Below, piece after piece: positions 25,384 to 33,860 of a stretch of DNA of 64,000 nt. This DNA is from Hyphomicrobiaceae bacterium (lineage in GTDB: Bacteria; Pseudomonadota; Alphaproteobacteria; Rhizobiales; Hyphomicrobiaceae). Location: assembly GCA_023384095.1 (NCBI GenBank), contig JAHDXT010000015.1:1-64000 (forward strand), written 5' to 3'. Below the pieces are notes generated by a model that had not been told where the DNA came from, did not search any database, and saw only the letters and a program-made list of their open reading frames with translations. How positions within the stretch are numbered: position 1 is the stretch's first letter; each line of letters opens with the position of its first letter. The position numbers and the translations under genes are program-made.

Positions 25384-25761
25384 ATGATCATGCGCACCTT
25401 CGCCCCTGGCCGTCACCTCCTGGCGGCCGCCGTCATTGCTGTGTTTTCGCACGTTCCTGCGGACCTGACGGGAGTCACGCGGGCATTGGCAAGCGAGGAC
25501 CAGCGAGCCTGCCTCATGCGCGAGGCAGAGGAGCTCTTCGGCAGGCTCGCAGCCCGGATCGGCGCCTTCGAGGTCGATCCCGCAACCGTCGATGACGCTT
25601 TCATCAACCGCGAAGCGGAGCCGATCGTCGGCAAGTGCGCCAAGGCCAGCGGCCCGTCCGCGCCGGCCGAGGTCGCCGCCTTCCGCACCCACATGGCGAG
25701 GTGGAGCTATCACCTCGACCGCAAGCTGTCCGAGATCAACGCGAAAGGCACACCCGATTAG
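25384..25761 (+). CDS. small exported protein, function unknown
   Basis: A 125-residue protein with a likely Sec signal (hydrophobic residues about 12-24, cleavage near ALA-SE at 35-38). The mature part is mostly helical with two cysteines, C43 and C85, that could form a disulphide in the periplasm. Conserved-looking features are AEELFGRLAARIGAFEV and FRTHMARWSYHLDRKLSEI. I recognise no family. It is followed by a family B palindromic repeat and stands alone between unrelated genes. Confidence 0.65.
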   Translation: MIMRTFAPGRHLLAAAVIAVFSHVPADLTGVTRALASEDQRACLMREAEELFGRLAARIGAFEVDPATVDDAFINREAEPIVGKCAKASGPSAPAEVAAFRTHMARWSYHLDRKLSEINAKGTPD

Positions 25762-25782
25762 GCCGATCGGGCGGCCATGATG

Positions 25783-25901
25783 CCCTCCCCTTGACGGGGA
25801 GGGCGGCGCGGCGAAAGCCGCGCGGGTGGGGTGGAGCCGCAGACGAGACGTCGCGCAAGAGCAATCCCCACCCCCGACCCCTCCCCGCAAGGGGGAGGGG
25901 A
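25783..25901. repeat. long palindromic intergenic repeat, family B copy 2
   Basis: A 119-base element: CCCTCCCCTTGACGGGGAGG, an inner hairpin GGCGCGGCGAAAGCCGCGCG, GGTGGGG paired with CCCCACCCC, and a closing CCCCTCCCCGCAAGGGGGAG hairpin. It is in the same orientation as copy 3 (31284-31401) and opposite to copy 1. The loop of the inner hairpin is GAAA here and CGCA-like in copy 3. Confidence 0.9.
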
Positions 25902-25938
25902 AGGGCTTGCTTTAATCGCGGCCGAGAGACACAGCCGT

Positions 25939-26877
25939 TCAGCCGATGCCGTCCGGGCCCGCGCCGCAGACGAGTGCGCAGATGCGGGCGTCGTCGGGCA
26001 GGGCGATGGCGCCCGACTGCAGGGCGGCAACCGCGGCCGCTCCCGACAGATCGGCGGCGACGCCCGCCTCGAACCACAGCCAGCGCGCCGCCTGGCGCAT
26101 GGCCTCGTCGCTCACCAGCACGATCTCGCCGACGTACCGCTGCGCGATCTCGAGCACGCGCTCGTCGGTGCGGCGAGCGGCCATGGTCGGCACGGCCGTG
26201 GTCACCTTGGACAGCGTGACGACCCGGCCCGCCGCAAGGCTCGCATGCAGGGTCGGCGCGCCTTCCGGCTCGATGCCGATGACACGCACAGAGGGCTTCA
26301 GCGCCTTGATGGCCGTGGCCATGCCGGCGATGAGCCCGCCGCCGCCGATGGCGATCAGGACGGCGTCGACTTCGGGCATCTCGTCGAGGATGTCGAGCGC
26401 CAGCGTGCCCTGGCCCGCAACGACGAGGGGATCGGCGAAAGGGTGGACGTAGAGCGCGCCGGCCTGGTGCGCCCAGGCCAGCGCCGCCTCGTTCGCCTCG
26501 TCGAAGACATCGCCGCAGAACTCGATCCCGGCGCCCCAGGCTTTCAGTTTCTCGACTTTTGCCGGCGACACGTTGGAGGGGAGGTAGATCGTTGCCGGCA
26601 CGCCGAGCACATGCGCCGTGCGCGCGATGGCCAGCCCGTGATTGCCGCCCGAGGCGGTCACGAGTCCGGCCCGAAGCTCGTCCGGCGAAGCGCCGAGCAC
26701 CCGGTTCATTGCGCCGCGCGCCTTGAAGGAGCCGGTGACCTGCAGGCACTCGAGCTTCAGCGTCACGTGCTTCTGCGGCAGCGGCTGCTTGAGCGCGGTC
26801 GCCTCGAGGATGGGCGTGCGGCGGATGTGGGCGGCAATGCGGGTGCGGGCAGCCCGGACGTCCTCGATCGTGATCAC
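25939..26877 (-). CDS. threonine/serine dehydratase family PLP enzyme
   Basis: A 312-residue fold-type II PLP enzyme. The Schiff-base lysine is in TGSFKARGA (about residue 52), the substrate loop is TASGGNHG, and the phosphate-binding glycine loop is IGGGGLIAG. It would deaminate threonine or serine, or act as a racemase of the same family. It lacks a C-terminal ACT domain, so it resembles catabolic TdcB-type or serine racemase-type members. The GTG at 26877 is favoured by GGAG about 9 bases upstream; the longer frame to 27333 is not credible. A second, diverged member is encoded at 53255-54229. Confidence 0.9.
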   Translation of the reverse strand: MITIEDVRAARTRIAAHIRRTPILEATALKQPLPQKHVTLKLECLQVTGSFKARGAMNRVLGASPDELRAGLVTASGGNHGLAIARTAHVLGVPATIYLPSNVSPAKVEKLKAWGAGIEFCGDVFDEANEAALAWAHQAGALYVHPFADPLVVAGQGTLALDILDEMPEVDAVLIAIGGGGLIAGMATAIKALKPSVRVIGIEPEGAPTLHASLAAGRVVTLSKVTTAVPTMAARRTDERVLEIAQRYVGEIVLVSDEAMRQAARWLWFEAGVAADLSGAAAVAALQSGAIALPDDARICALVCGAGPDGIG

Positions 26878-27102
26878 GTCGTGTGCTCCGCCGGTCGGGG
26901 CATTTTGCGCCTGCCCATGTCTTCGCCTCCCGTGCCTCTGCGCGGATCGCGGGCCGCAGAGTGGCGCGAAGCCGGCGGCGAACGCAAGTCCGGCGCACGC
27001 CCGGCGCTCGACGCCGCAGCATGCGATGCTTACATCAGTCGCAGGGGGAGGATGGCCGGTCCTGCCGGCAGCGCGGCGTGGATCAGACTGGATGAGGCGC
27101 GC

Positions 27103-27402
27103 ATGGACGATCGACAGGACGATGCCGCCCGGCGGCTGGCGGAGCTCGAGGCCGCAATCGAGGAGAAGCGCAACGCGCTCGAGAGGCACGGCGTCCTCGG
27201 CGACCAGCTCCAGCGGGAATGGGACGACATGCTGCGGCAGCATGCCGAGATCGGCCGCCGGCTGCGGTCGGGCGAGATCGAGGGCAGCATGGCCGGCGCG
27301 ACGCTGGACCAGGACATCGACGTCCTGCGGCATGCCTTCTTCCGGTGGGCCGCGCGCGTCGACGAACGGTTCAAGGGGCCGCCGGGCACGCCTGAGGCAT
27401 AG
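27103..27402 (+). CDS. short coiled-coil protein, function unknown
   Basis: About 99 residues. The N-terminal half is a heptad-like charged helix (RRLAELEAAIEEKRNALER), followed by WDDMLRQHAEIGRRL and a C-terminal FFRWAARVDERF. There is no signal or membrane segment. GAGG 6 bases before the ATG at 27103 supports this start; an ATG at 27052 would add 17 residues. It is divergent from the dehydratase and convergent with soxG. I do not recognise a family, and the gene call is moderately certain. Confidence 0.55.
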   Translation: MDDRQDDAARRLAELEAAIEEKRNALERHGVLGDQLQREWDDMLRQHAEIGRRLRSGEIEGSMAGATLDQDIDVLRHAFFRWAARVDERFKGPPGTPEA

Positions 27403-27415
27403 CGGGGCCGCGCGC

Positions 27416-28018
27416 TCAACCCGGTTCGCGAATCTCGCATCCGAACTCAGCGGCCGATGCCTCGAGCCACTCGAAGAACGCCTCGGCCAGCGTCGAGGGG
27501 ACGACGAGATCGAATGTGGGCGCCTCGCCCGCCTGCACCAGCACGCAGCCGATTTGCGCGATCGTGGTCACGGCCGTCCGGCCCGGGCCAAAGACACGCG
27601 GGTGCAGGTCGACGCGGCAGCCCTTCGCGAGCACGTCGCGCGCCCGCTCGCCTGAAAGGCGCAGAACGGCCTTGCCGAACGTCTGGTCGGTGACCGACGC
27701 CAGTCCGGCCGCCGCTCCTGCAAGCCGCCGGGCGAGATCGCCGGGGGCGGTGAAGGGCGCCGTGACGAGCCATGCACCGGGCTGGACCCACACGGCCGTC
27801 GTCTCGCTCGCCGAGCTCGCCTGGCCGGGAGGTGGCAACGTCAAACCGAGGGCGGAGGCGATCGCCGCGGCCAAAGCCGCCTCCTGCACTTTGCGCGCCT
27901 GGAGCTGAACGATCGCGAGGCGCCGCTCGGCGAGCGCGACGGGCGTTTCTCCTTTGGCACCGCTGTGGCCGGGCCGCAGTACAGCACTCAGCGCGGATCG
28001 GGGCTCAGGCGCGGACAC
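27416..28018 (-). CDS. soxG: sarcosine oxidase gamma subunit
   Basis: About 200 residues, last gene of soxBDAG. SoxG is a small folate-domain-like subunit of heterotetrameric sarcosine oxidase. The GcvT/SoxG pattern is seen in VWVQPGAWLVTAP, FGKAVLRLSGERARDVLAKGC and FDLVVPSTLAEAFFEWL. The GTG at 28018 has GGAGAA 6 bases upstream and overlaps the soxA end by 14 bases; an ATG at 28039 is an alternative with a 35-base overlap. Confidence 0.88.
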   Translation of the reverse strand: MSAPEPRSALSAVLRPGHSGAKGETPVALAERRLAIVQLQARKVQEAALAAAIASALGLTLPPPGQASSASETTAVWVQPGAWLVTAPFTAPGDLARRLAGAAAGLASVTDQTFGKAVLRLSGERARDVLAKGCRVDLHPRVFGPGRTAVTTIAQIGCVLVQAGEAPTFDLVVPSTLAEAFFEWLEASAAEFGCEIREPG

Positions 28019-30959
28019 GGGCGTTCTCCGGATCGACATGATGCGGGCTCGTGATCTCCACTTCGACCACCTCGTCCTTGAGCGGGAAGACCGCGTAGAG
28101 CCGCTGGCCGCGCCGGTCGATGCCGCCCTCGAGCATGGCGAGGCCGATCCAGCGGTCGAGCTCCACCGAGCGCGTGACGCTCGTGACCCAGCCGAGGCTG
28201 TGCCGATCCTCCGGAGCACTGACGACGTGCGCGCCGCCCCGGAGGCGCTTGTCGAAATCATCGGTCAGCGCGCGGATGCCGACGAGCGACGGCCGGCTCG
28301 GGTCCATGAGCCCCGGCCGCCCGGCATTGACCCTGCCGATGTAGTCGCCCGTCTTCTTGAGCATGCGGTGGAGGCCGAGGTCGCGCGCGGTGGTCTGGCC
28401 ATTGATCTCGGGACCCGCGACATGCCCCTTCTCGATGCGCAGGAGACCCATCGCCTCCAACCCGTAAGGCACGATGCCGAAGGCCCTGCCGGCAGCCAGG
28501 ATCGCCTCCCAGACGTGCTCCGCGTAGCCTGCGGGCGTCGCGACCTCGTAGGCGAGCTCGCCCGAGAAGCTGACTCGGAAGATGCGCACCGGGGCGCCGG
28601 CGATCACGCCCTCGGCGACGCCCATGAACGGCAAGGCGGCGTTCGACAGGTCGCGGCCCCCGACGGCGGCCTGCAGCGTCTGCCGGGCCCGGGGGCCGGC
28701 GACCGCCATCTGAGCCCACTGGTCCGTCACCGAGCAGAGCTGCACGTCGAGGCCCGGCCAGACGGTCTGAGCATGGAATTCCATGTGCTCCAGCACCTCG
28801 GCCGCCTTGGCCGTGGTCGTGGTCACCAGGTAGTGCTGCTCGCCGAGCCGCGACGTGGTGCCGTCGTCGAGCACCATGCCGTCCTCGCGCAGCATCACCC
28901 CGTAGCGGGCGCGGCCGGCGGGCAGCGTCGAGAACGTATTCGTGTAGAGCCGGTCGAGGAACGGCCCCGCATCGGGACCCTGCACGTCGATCTTGCCCAG
29001 CGTCGAGACATCGCACAGCCCCACGGCCTGGCGCACCGCGCGCGCCTCGCGCAGGATCGGCGTCCAGCCGGCCTCGCCAGTCCGGGGGTAATAGAGCGGT
29101 CTCAGCCAGAGCCCGGTCTCCAAGAGCACCGCGCCGTTGCGCACGTGCCAGGCGTGCAGCGGCGAGCGCCGGACAGGCTTGAGATGCCTGCCGGTCTCCC
29201 GCCCGGCGATGGCGCCGATTGTGACCGGCGTGACGTAGGGCCGGAACGTCGGCACCCCGACGCGCTCGATCGCCTCGCCGCGTGCGGCCGCCAGCACGGC
29301 GGCACCGACGAGGCCGCCGGTCTTGCCCTGGTCGGTCGCCATGCCGTGGGTGGTGTAGCGCTTGGCGTGCTCGACGTGGCTGTAGCCTTCGCGATGGGCG
29401 AGGCGGATGTCGCCGGCCGTGACGTCGTGCTGCAGGTCGACGAAGCTCTTGCCCTCGCCGTCGGCCTTGACCTCCCAGCAGGCCTCGATTGCGGTTGCCG
29501 CCGGCGGGACCTCGGTGGGCAATGCGATGGTCGCGCCGCCCTCGAGCCCGGCCGCGGCGGCTGCCGCTCGGCCCGCCTCGTGCCCGTCCCGGGCCGCCTC
29601 GCCGATCCCGAATACGCCGCGGGCGGCCCCGGCGGAGCGCTCCGCCTGCACCGGCGTGCCAGGGACGAAGCAGGCGAGCTTCTCATTCCACACCGGTTTG
29701 GCGGGGGTCTGGGAGGCGAGGTGCAGGGCCGGGCTCCAGCCGCCCGAGACGCACACGAGGTCGGCGACGACCGTGCGCGCCGCCCCGCCATGCCGCGAGC
29801 GCACCAGCGCCGCCTCGACGCTCTTGCCGCCGATGATGCCGGAGACCTCGGAGGCCGGCAGGACCTCGAACCCGCGCCGGCGGGCTTCCTCGACGGCAGC
29901 CGACGTCTCGCGCGAATCGACGATCCGCTCGATGCCGATGCCGCTTTCGGCGAGCGTGAACGCCGTCTGATAAGCCTCGTCGTTGTTGGTGAACAGCACG
30001 GCCCGGCGGCCGGCCGCGACGGCGAAGCGCCTGGCGTAGGTCCGCGCCGCCGACGCGAGCATGACGCCGGGGCGGTCGTTGTCTGGGAAAGCGATGAGGC
30101 GCTCGATGGCGCCAGTCGCGAGCACCACCTGCTTCGCCCTGATGGTCCAGAAGCGCTGGCGGACGCCGTGCGGGGGCGGCGCGGGAAGGTGATCCGAAAC
30201 GCGCTCGGCCGCGCCCAGCACGTTGTGGTCGTAGTACCCGAGCACGGTCGTCCGCGGCAGGATGCGGACCTCCGGCATCTCCCGGAGTGCGGCGAGCTGG
30301 GCCTTGCGCCAGTCGTCGTGCGCCGGCTCCGACAGCAGTCCGCCGCCGAGCTCGAAATCCTGCTCGGCGAGGATCACGCGCGCCCCGGCCGAGCCTGCGG
30401 CGCGGGCGGCCGCGAGCCCGGCCGCGCCCGAGCCGACGACGAGCACGTCGCAATGCGCGTGCATGTGCTCGTAAGCATCGGGATCGCGCTGCCGGGCGGC
30501 GCGCCCCAGCCCCGCGGCGCGGCGGATGATCGGCTCGTAAACCCTCTCCCAGAAGGCCGCCGGCCACATGAACGTCTTGTAGTAGAAGCCGGCCGGCAGG
30601 AAGCGGGCGAAGCGCGCGTTGATGGCGCCGACGTCCCAGGCGAGCGACGGCCAGCGGTTCTGGCTCGCCGCCTCGAGCCCGTCGAACAGCTCGGCCACGG
30701 TGGCCGGGACATTGGGCTCGCGCCGCGCATCCGACCGCAGCTCGACGAGGGCGCTGGGCTCTTCCGGGCCAGCCGTGAAGATGCCGCGCGGGCGGTGGTA
30801 CTTGAAGCTGCGGCCCACGAGGCGGACGCCATTGGCGATCAGCGCGGACGCCAGCGTGTCGCCGGGATGGCCCTGCAGGTTCCGGCCGTCGAAGCGGAAC
30901 AGCAGTATGCGGCTGCGATCGATGCGGCCGCCGGTGGCGAGGCGATGCGGCTGGCTCAT
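28005..30959 (-). CDS. soxA: sarcosine oxidase alpha subunit
   Basis: SoxA, 984 residues, the usual length. An N-terminal 2Fe-2S-like/A3 region (FKYHRPRGIFTAGPEEPSA at about 52-70) is followed by an NAD(P)/FAD-type Rossmann domain with VVGSGAAGLAAARAAG at about 175-190. A C-terminal folate-dependent aminomethyltransferase (GcvT) domain follows from about 590, with YGLEAMGLLRIEKGH. Together with SoxB, D and G it oxidises sarcosine to glycine, passing the methyl group to tetrahydrofolate and making H2O2. The ATG at 30959 overlaps the soxD stop (ATGA). The strand is certain even though a 1058-codon open frame exists antisense to it. Confidence 0.97.
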   Translation of the reverse strand: MSQPHRLATGGRIDRSRILLFRFDGRNLQGHPGDTLASALIANGVRLVGRSFKYHRPRGIFTAGPEEPSALVELRSDARREPNVPATVAELFDGLEAASQNRWPSLAWDVGAINARFARFLPAGFYYKTFMWPAAFWERVYEPIIRRAAGLGRAARQRDPDAYEHMHAHCDVLVVGSGAAGLAAARAAGSAGARVILAEQDFELGGGLLSEPAHDDWRKAQLAALREMPEVRILPRTTVLGYYDHNVLGAAERVSDHLPAPPPHGVRQRFWTIRAKQVVLATGAIERLIAFPDNDRPGVMLASAARTYARRFAVAAGRRAVLFTNNDEAYQTAFTLAESGIGIERIVDSRETSAAVEEARRRGFEVLPASEVSGIIGGKSVEAALVRSRHGGAARTVVADLVCVSGGWSPALHLASQTPAKPVWNEKLACFVPGTPVQAERSAGAARGVFGIGEAARDGHEAGRAAAAAAGLEGGATIALPTEVPPAATAIEACWEVKADGEGKSFVDLQHDVTAGDIRLAHREGYSHVEHAKRYTTHGMATDQGKTGGLVGAAVLAAARGEAIERVGVPTFRPYVTPVTIGAIAGRETGRHLKPVRRSPLHAWHVRNGAVLLETGLWLRPLYYPRTGEAGWTPILREARAVRQAVGLCDVSTLGKIDVQGPDAGPFLDRLYTNTFSTLPAGRARYGVMLREDGMVLDDGTTSRLGEQHYLVTTTTAKAAEVLEHMEFHAQTVWPGLDVQLCSVTDQWAQMAVAGPRARQTLQAAVGGRDLSNAALPFMGVAEGVIAGAPVRIFRVSFSGELAYEVATPAGYAEHVWEAILAAGRAFGIVPYGLEAMGLLRIEKGHVAGPEINGQTTARDLGLHRMLKKTGDYIGRVNAGRPGLMDPSRPSLVGIRALTDDFDKRLRGGAHVVSAPEDRHSLGWVTSVTRSVELDRWIGLAMLEGGIDRRGQRLYAVFPLKDEVVEVEITSPHHVDPENARVRA

Positions 30960-31246
30960 GTCGGCGTCGTCTCGGGCGAGGGCGCGGCGAGCGGCTCGGC
31001 GGCCCTGGCGGTCTGCCGGATCTCGTGCGTCAGCGTGTTGCGCAGAACCTTGACGAGCTGGCGACAGCCGCCGGTGTGGTGCCACCACTCCGCGTGCCAG
31101 CCCTTCGGATTGGCGCGGGTGTGGACGTAATCATGGAAGGCGTCGGCGCCGGCGCCGGCCGCGGGCCGCGTGACCGTGGCGTCGCCGCGGTACTTGAACT
31201 CCGCCTCGTCGCGCACGCCGCACCATGGGCAGTCGATCTGATGCAT
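30956..31246 (-). CDS. soxD: sarcosine oxidase delta subunit
   Basis: SoxD, 96 residues, the small zinc-binding subunit of heterotetrameric sarcosine oxidase. The zinc ligands are visible as CPWCG at residues 6-10 and WWHHTGGC near 54-61. The ATG at 31246 has AGAGG 8 bases upstream; a TTG one codon earlier is unlikely. It is separated from soxB by a family B palindromic repeat and overlaps soxA by four bases. Confidence 0.95.
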   Translation of the reverse strand: MHQIDCPWCGVRDEAEFKYRGDATVTRPAAGAGADAFHDYVHTRANPKGWHAEWWHHTGGCRQLVKVLRNTLTHEIRQTARAAEPLAAPSPETTPT

Positions 31247-31283
31247 CAAGGAAGCCTCTTACAGCCTGCTGCGGCGCCCTTCT

Positions 31284-31401
31284 GCCCTCCCCTTGACGGG
31301 GAGGGCGGCGCGGCGCAGCCGCGCGGGTGGGGCGGAGCCATGAACGCATCGGCGTCCGCGAGGCACCCCCACCCCTGGCCCCTCCCCGCAAGGGGGAGGG
31401 G
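31284..31401. repeat. long palindromic intergenic repeat, family B copy 3
   Basis: A 118-base element between soxB and soxD, in the same orientation as the copy at 25783-25901. The outer hairpins are CCCTCCCCTTGACGGGGAGG and CCTCCCCGCAAGGGGGAGG, the inner one GGCGCGGCGCAGCCGCGCG. The central spacer differs from copy 2. It sits inside an operon, so it does not fully block transcription if soxBDAG is one unit. Confidence 0.9.
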
Positions 31402-31431
31402 AATGGTGCGCGTGCGTCGGGGTGAGATCAT

Positions 31432-32685
31432 TCATTGCGCCCACCAGGCCGGCCCGGCGCCTTTCTCGTCGAGCGCGCGGCCGTTGCGGAAGCGGTCGAG
31501 CGTGAAGGCGGCGTTGAGCTCGTGCGGCTCGCCCGTCGCCAGCGTATGGGCGAAGCACCAGCCGGAGCCGGGGATCGCCTTGAAGCCGCCGTAGCACCAG
31601 CCGCCGTTGAGGAAGAGGCCTTCCACCGGCGTCTTGCAGATCAGCGGCGAGCCGTCGGGCGTCATGTCCATGATGCCCGCCCATTGCCTGAGCACACGCA
31701 GCCGCGACAGCGCCGGCACCACGGCGATACCCTCGGCCATCACCTCCTCGGCCACGGGCAGGGTGCCGCGTTGGGCATAGGAATTGTAGCCGTCGAGATT
31801 GCCCCCGAACACGAGGCCGCCCTTGTCCGACTGGCTGATGTAGAAATGTCCGGCGCCGAAGGTGACGACGCAATCGAGCAGCGGCTTCACGGCCTCGCTG
31901 ACGAACGCCTGCAGGAGGTGGCTTTCGACCGGCAGGCTCAGCCCCGCCATGGCCGCCACCTGCGACGTGTGCCCGGCGACCGCGATGCCGACCTTGCGCG
32001 CGCCGATGAAGCCGCGCGTTGTCTCGACGCCCGTCACCCGGCCGCCCTCGCGGCGGATGCCGGTCACCTCGCAGTGCTGGATGATGTCGACGCCGCGCCC
32101 CGACGCCGCGCGCGCGAAGCCCCATGCGACGGCGTCGTGCCGCGCGGTGCCGCCGCGTCGCTGCAACAGGCCGCCGTGGATCGGGAAGCGGGCGTTGTCG
32201 AAATCGAGCACCGGCGCCATCGCGCGGACCCCCTCTCGGTCGAGCAGCTCCGCATCGATGCCGTTGAGCCGCATGGAGTTGCCGCGGCGGGCGAAGGCGT
32301 CGCGCTGGCTGTCCGAATGGAACAGGTTGAGGACGCCGCGCTGGCTCATCATGACGTTGAAGTTGAGATCCTGCTCGAGCCCCTCCCAGAGCTGCAGCGA
32401 CTTCTCGTAGAAGCGGTTGTTCTCGGGGTAGAGATAATTGGAGCGCACGATCGTCGTGTTGCGGCCGACGTTGCCGAGCCCGATCGGCCCCTTCTCGATC
32501 ACGGCGACGTCGGTCAGTCCGTGTACCCTGGCCAGGTAGTAGGCGCTGGCGAGGCCGTGCCCGCCGCCGCCGATGATGACGATGTCGTAGGCCGGCCTCG
32601 GCGCGGGTTCGCGCCATGCTCGCGGCCAGCCCTGATGGCCGCGCATGCCCTCCTCGAGCAGCCGCCAGACCGAATAGTCCTTCAT
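31432..32685 (-). CDS. soxB: sarcosine oxidase beta subunit
   Basis: SoxB, 417 residues, is the flavoprotein subunit that oxidises sarcosine. The FAD-binding motif IVIIGGGGHGLASAYYLA is at about residues 35-52. GLGNVGRNTTIVRSNYL around 70-86 is highly characteristic of SoxB, and GWCYGGFKAIPGSGWCFAH near 365-385 forms the C-terminal flavin region. It is first in the leftward soxB-D-A-G order, with a family B repeat after it. Length and motifs match the family. Confidence 0.97.
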   Translation of the reverse strand: MKDYSVWRLLEEGMRGHQGWPRAWREPAPRPAYDIVIIGGGGHGLASAYYLARVHGLTDVAVIEKGPIGLGNVGRNTTIVRSNYLYPENNRFYEKSLQLWEGLEQDLNFNVMMSQRGVLNLFHSDSQRDAFARRGNSMRLNGIDAELLDREGVRAMAPVLDFDNARFPIHGGLLQRRGGTARHDAVAWGFARAASGRGVDIIQHCEVTGIRREGGRVTGVETTRGFIGARKVGIAVAGHTSQVAAMAGLSLPVESHLLQAFVSEAVKPLLDCVVTFGAGHFYISQSDKGGLVFGGNLDGYNSYAQRGTLPVAEEVMAEGIAVVPALSRLRVLRQWAGIMDMTPDGSPLICKTPVEGLFLNGGWCYGGFKAIPGSGWCFAHTLATGEPHELNAAFTLDRFRNGRALDEKGAGPAWWAQ

Positions 32686-32708
32686 GTCCCCGCGCGTTGT
32701 TGCCGGCG

Positions 32709-32740
32709 TCCTGGATTCCCGCTCCCGGCAGGAATGACGG
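32709..32740. repeat. short REP-like palindrome
   Basis: The segment CTGGATTCCCGCTCCCGGCA followed by GGAATGACGG is an imperfect inverted repeat (GGATTCCCGC / GGCAGGAATGAC). The same GTCATTCC...GGGAATCCA theme occurs as a doublet at 41230-41317. It lies between the soxB start and the 3' end of the tup regulator gene. Confidence 0.6.
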
Positions 32741-32876
32741 ACGAGTAGCTACTCGGATCGAGTGTCGGAGACCGGACACTAGAGCAGCGCCCCCGGTCAC
32801 CGCAAGATGGCCGCCGTTGCCGGCGCGGAAATTGGCCCTGGCGAGGCACTCGCGCAAATCGCTTCCGGCAACGCCC

Positions 32877-33782
32877 TCACGGCGCCCATCGCACGCTGCC
32901 CGCCTCGGAGACGTCGAGACCGCCGAGCTCGCCGGCGCGCGCCGCGAAGGCAATGGAGGTCAGCAGCTTGAGCAGCTTCTGCAACGGCGGGCGGAATGCG
33001 TCGCGCTGGCGCATGAGAAGGTCGAAGCGCTCGATCTGCAGCGGCACGAACTCGAGGCCGGCAGCAGTCGCGACGGCGCGCGTTGCGATCCCGCAATCGC
33101 CATGTCCGGCGCGGATGGCCTGCGCGATGTCGGGGCCGGTCGGCGCCTCGACCGTGGCGGCGACATCCTCCAACCCGGCGCCCTCGCGACGGAGGAGCGC
33201 CAGCAGGAGCTGTTGCGCGCCGGCTCCTCGAGGCCGGACGACGAGGCGCACCTTCCTCTCGATCACGTCCCGCAGCGACCCGATGCCCGCCGGATTGCCA
33301 GGCGCGACCAGCAGGCCCTGCTCGCGGGCGCCGAAGCCGATCAGCACCGCGTCGTAGAGCGTCGGCTCTCGCGAGACCGACTCGATGTTTGCATCCTTTC
33401 CGGGGTCGCCGACATCGTGGAAGTGGATCGCTGCGGCGACAATCTCGCCATTCAGGAACCGCCGGTAACCGGCTTCGCTCCCCTCCGGCATGATGGCGAG
33501 CCCGGCGCGGCTCTCGCTCAGCGCCCATTGCAGCAGCGGATCATGGCTGCCGCCGACGATGGGGGGTGGCTCGGCGGGGACGACGCCATGCGGCCGCGCC
33601 ATGCCGGCGAGCAGCCAGCGGTCGAGATCGGCGCGGGGGAACAGCCATTTGCCGGTCACCTTCGTGCACGGGATCTGCCGCTCGGCGACGAGCTCGTAGA
33701 GCTTGCGCTCCTTGAGGCGGAGGTAATCGGCGGCTTCCGCCGTCGTCAGCAAAGTTTGACCTGCGTTTTTCTGCATCATCAT
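32877..33782 (-). CDS. one-component regulator: excisionase-type HTH fused to a substrate-binding domain
   Basis: A 301-residue protein. Residues about 11-58 form a MerR/excisionase-like helix-turn-helix (LTTAEAADYLRLKERKLYEL, then KVTGKWLFPRADLDRWL). Residues about 75-290 form a periplasmic-binding-protein-like sensor (SHDPLLQWALSES, RGAGAQQLLLALL, GHGDCGIATRAVA) without signal peptide. Such fusions occur next to tungstate or molybdate transporters and are thought to bind the oxyanion. The gene is divergent from tupB across 78 bases. Three consecutive ATG codons (33782, 33779, 33776) leave the exact start open. Control of tupBCA is inferred from position. Confidence 0.88.
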   Translation of the reverse strand: MMMQKNAGQTLLTTAEAADYLRLKERKLYELVAERQIPCTKVTGKWLFPRADLDRWLLAGMARPHGVVPAEPPPIVGGSHDPLLQWALSESRAGLAIMPEGSEAGYRRFLNGEIVAAAIHFHDVGDPGKDANIESVSREPTLYDAVLIGFGAREQGLLVAPGNPAGIGSLRDVIERKVRLVVRPRGAGAQQLLLALLRREGAGLEDVAATVEAPTGPDIAQAIRAGHGDCGIATRAVATAAGLEFVPLQIERFDLLMRQRDAFRPPLQKLLKLLTSIAFAARAGELGGLDVSEAGSVRWAP

Positions 33783-33860
33783 GCGCGTAATCTATAGTTT
33801 GACATTTCAGAGCCAAACACACCCATTATTGGCGGTCAACTGCAATCGGGGAGAGCCTGA
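33783..33860. promoter_or_regulatory. divergent promoter region of the tup locus
   Basis: These 78 bases separate the regulator and tupB starts and are distinctly AT-richer than the surroundings. TTGACA at 33799-33804 and CATTAT at 33824-33829 form a weak rightward -35/-10 pair with a long 19-base gap. TATAGTTTGACA and GGCGGTCAACTGC are candidate operator pieces (GTTTGAC / GTCAAC in opposite directions). GGGGAGAG 4-6 bases before the tupB GTG is the ribosome binding site. Confidence 0.4.

Noticed and set aside
27954-31130. 1058-codon open frame antisense to soxA
   Set aside because: It mirrors soxA in a GC-rich codon context, its translation is Arg/Gly/His-rich without domains, and soxA is an unmistakable full-length enzyme on the other strand.
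10103-31401. Family A and B palindromes as intrinsic terminators
   Set aside because: They have strong stems but no T-run after them, and several lie inside operons between co-oriented genes.
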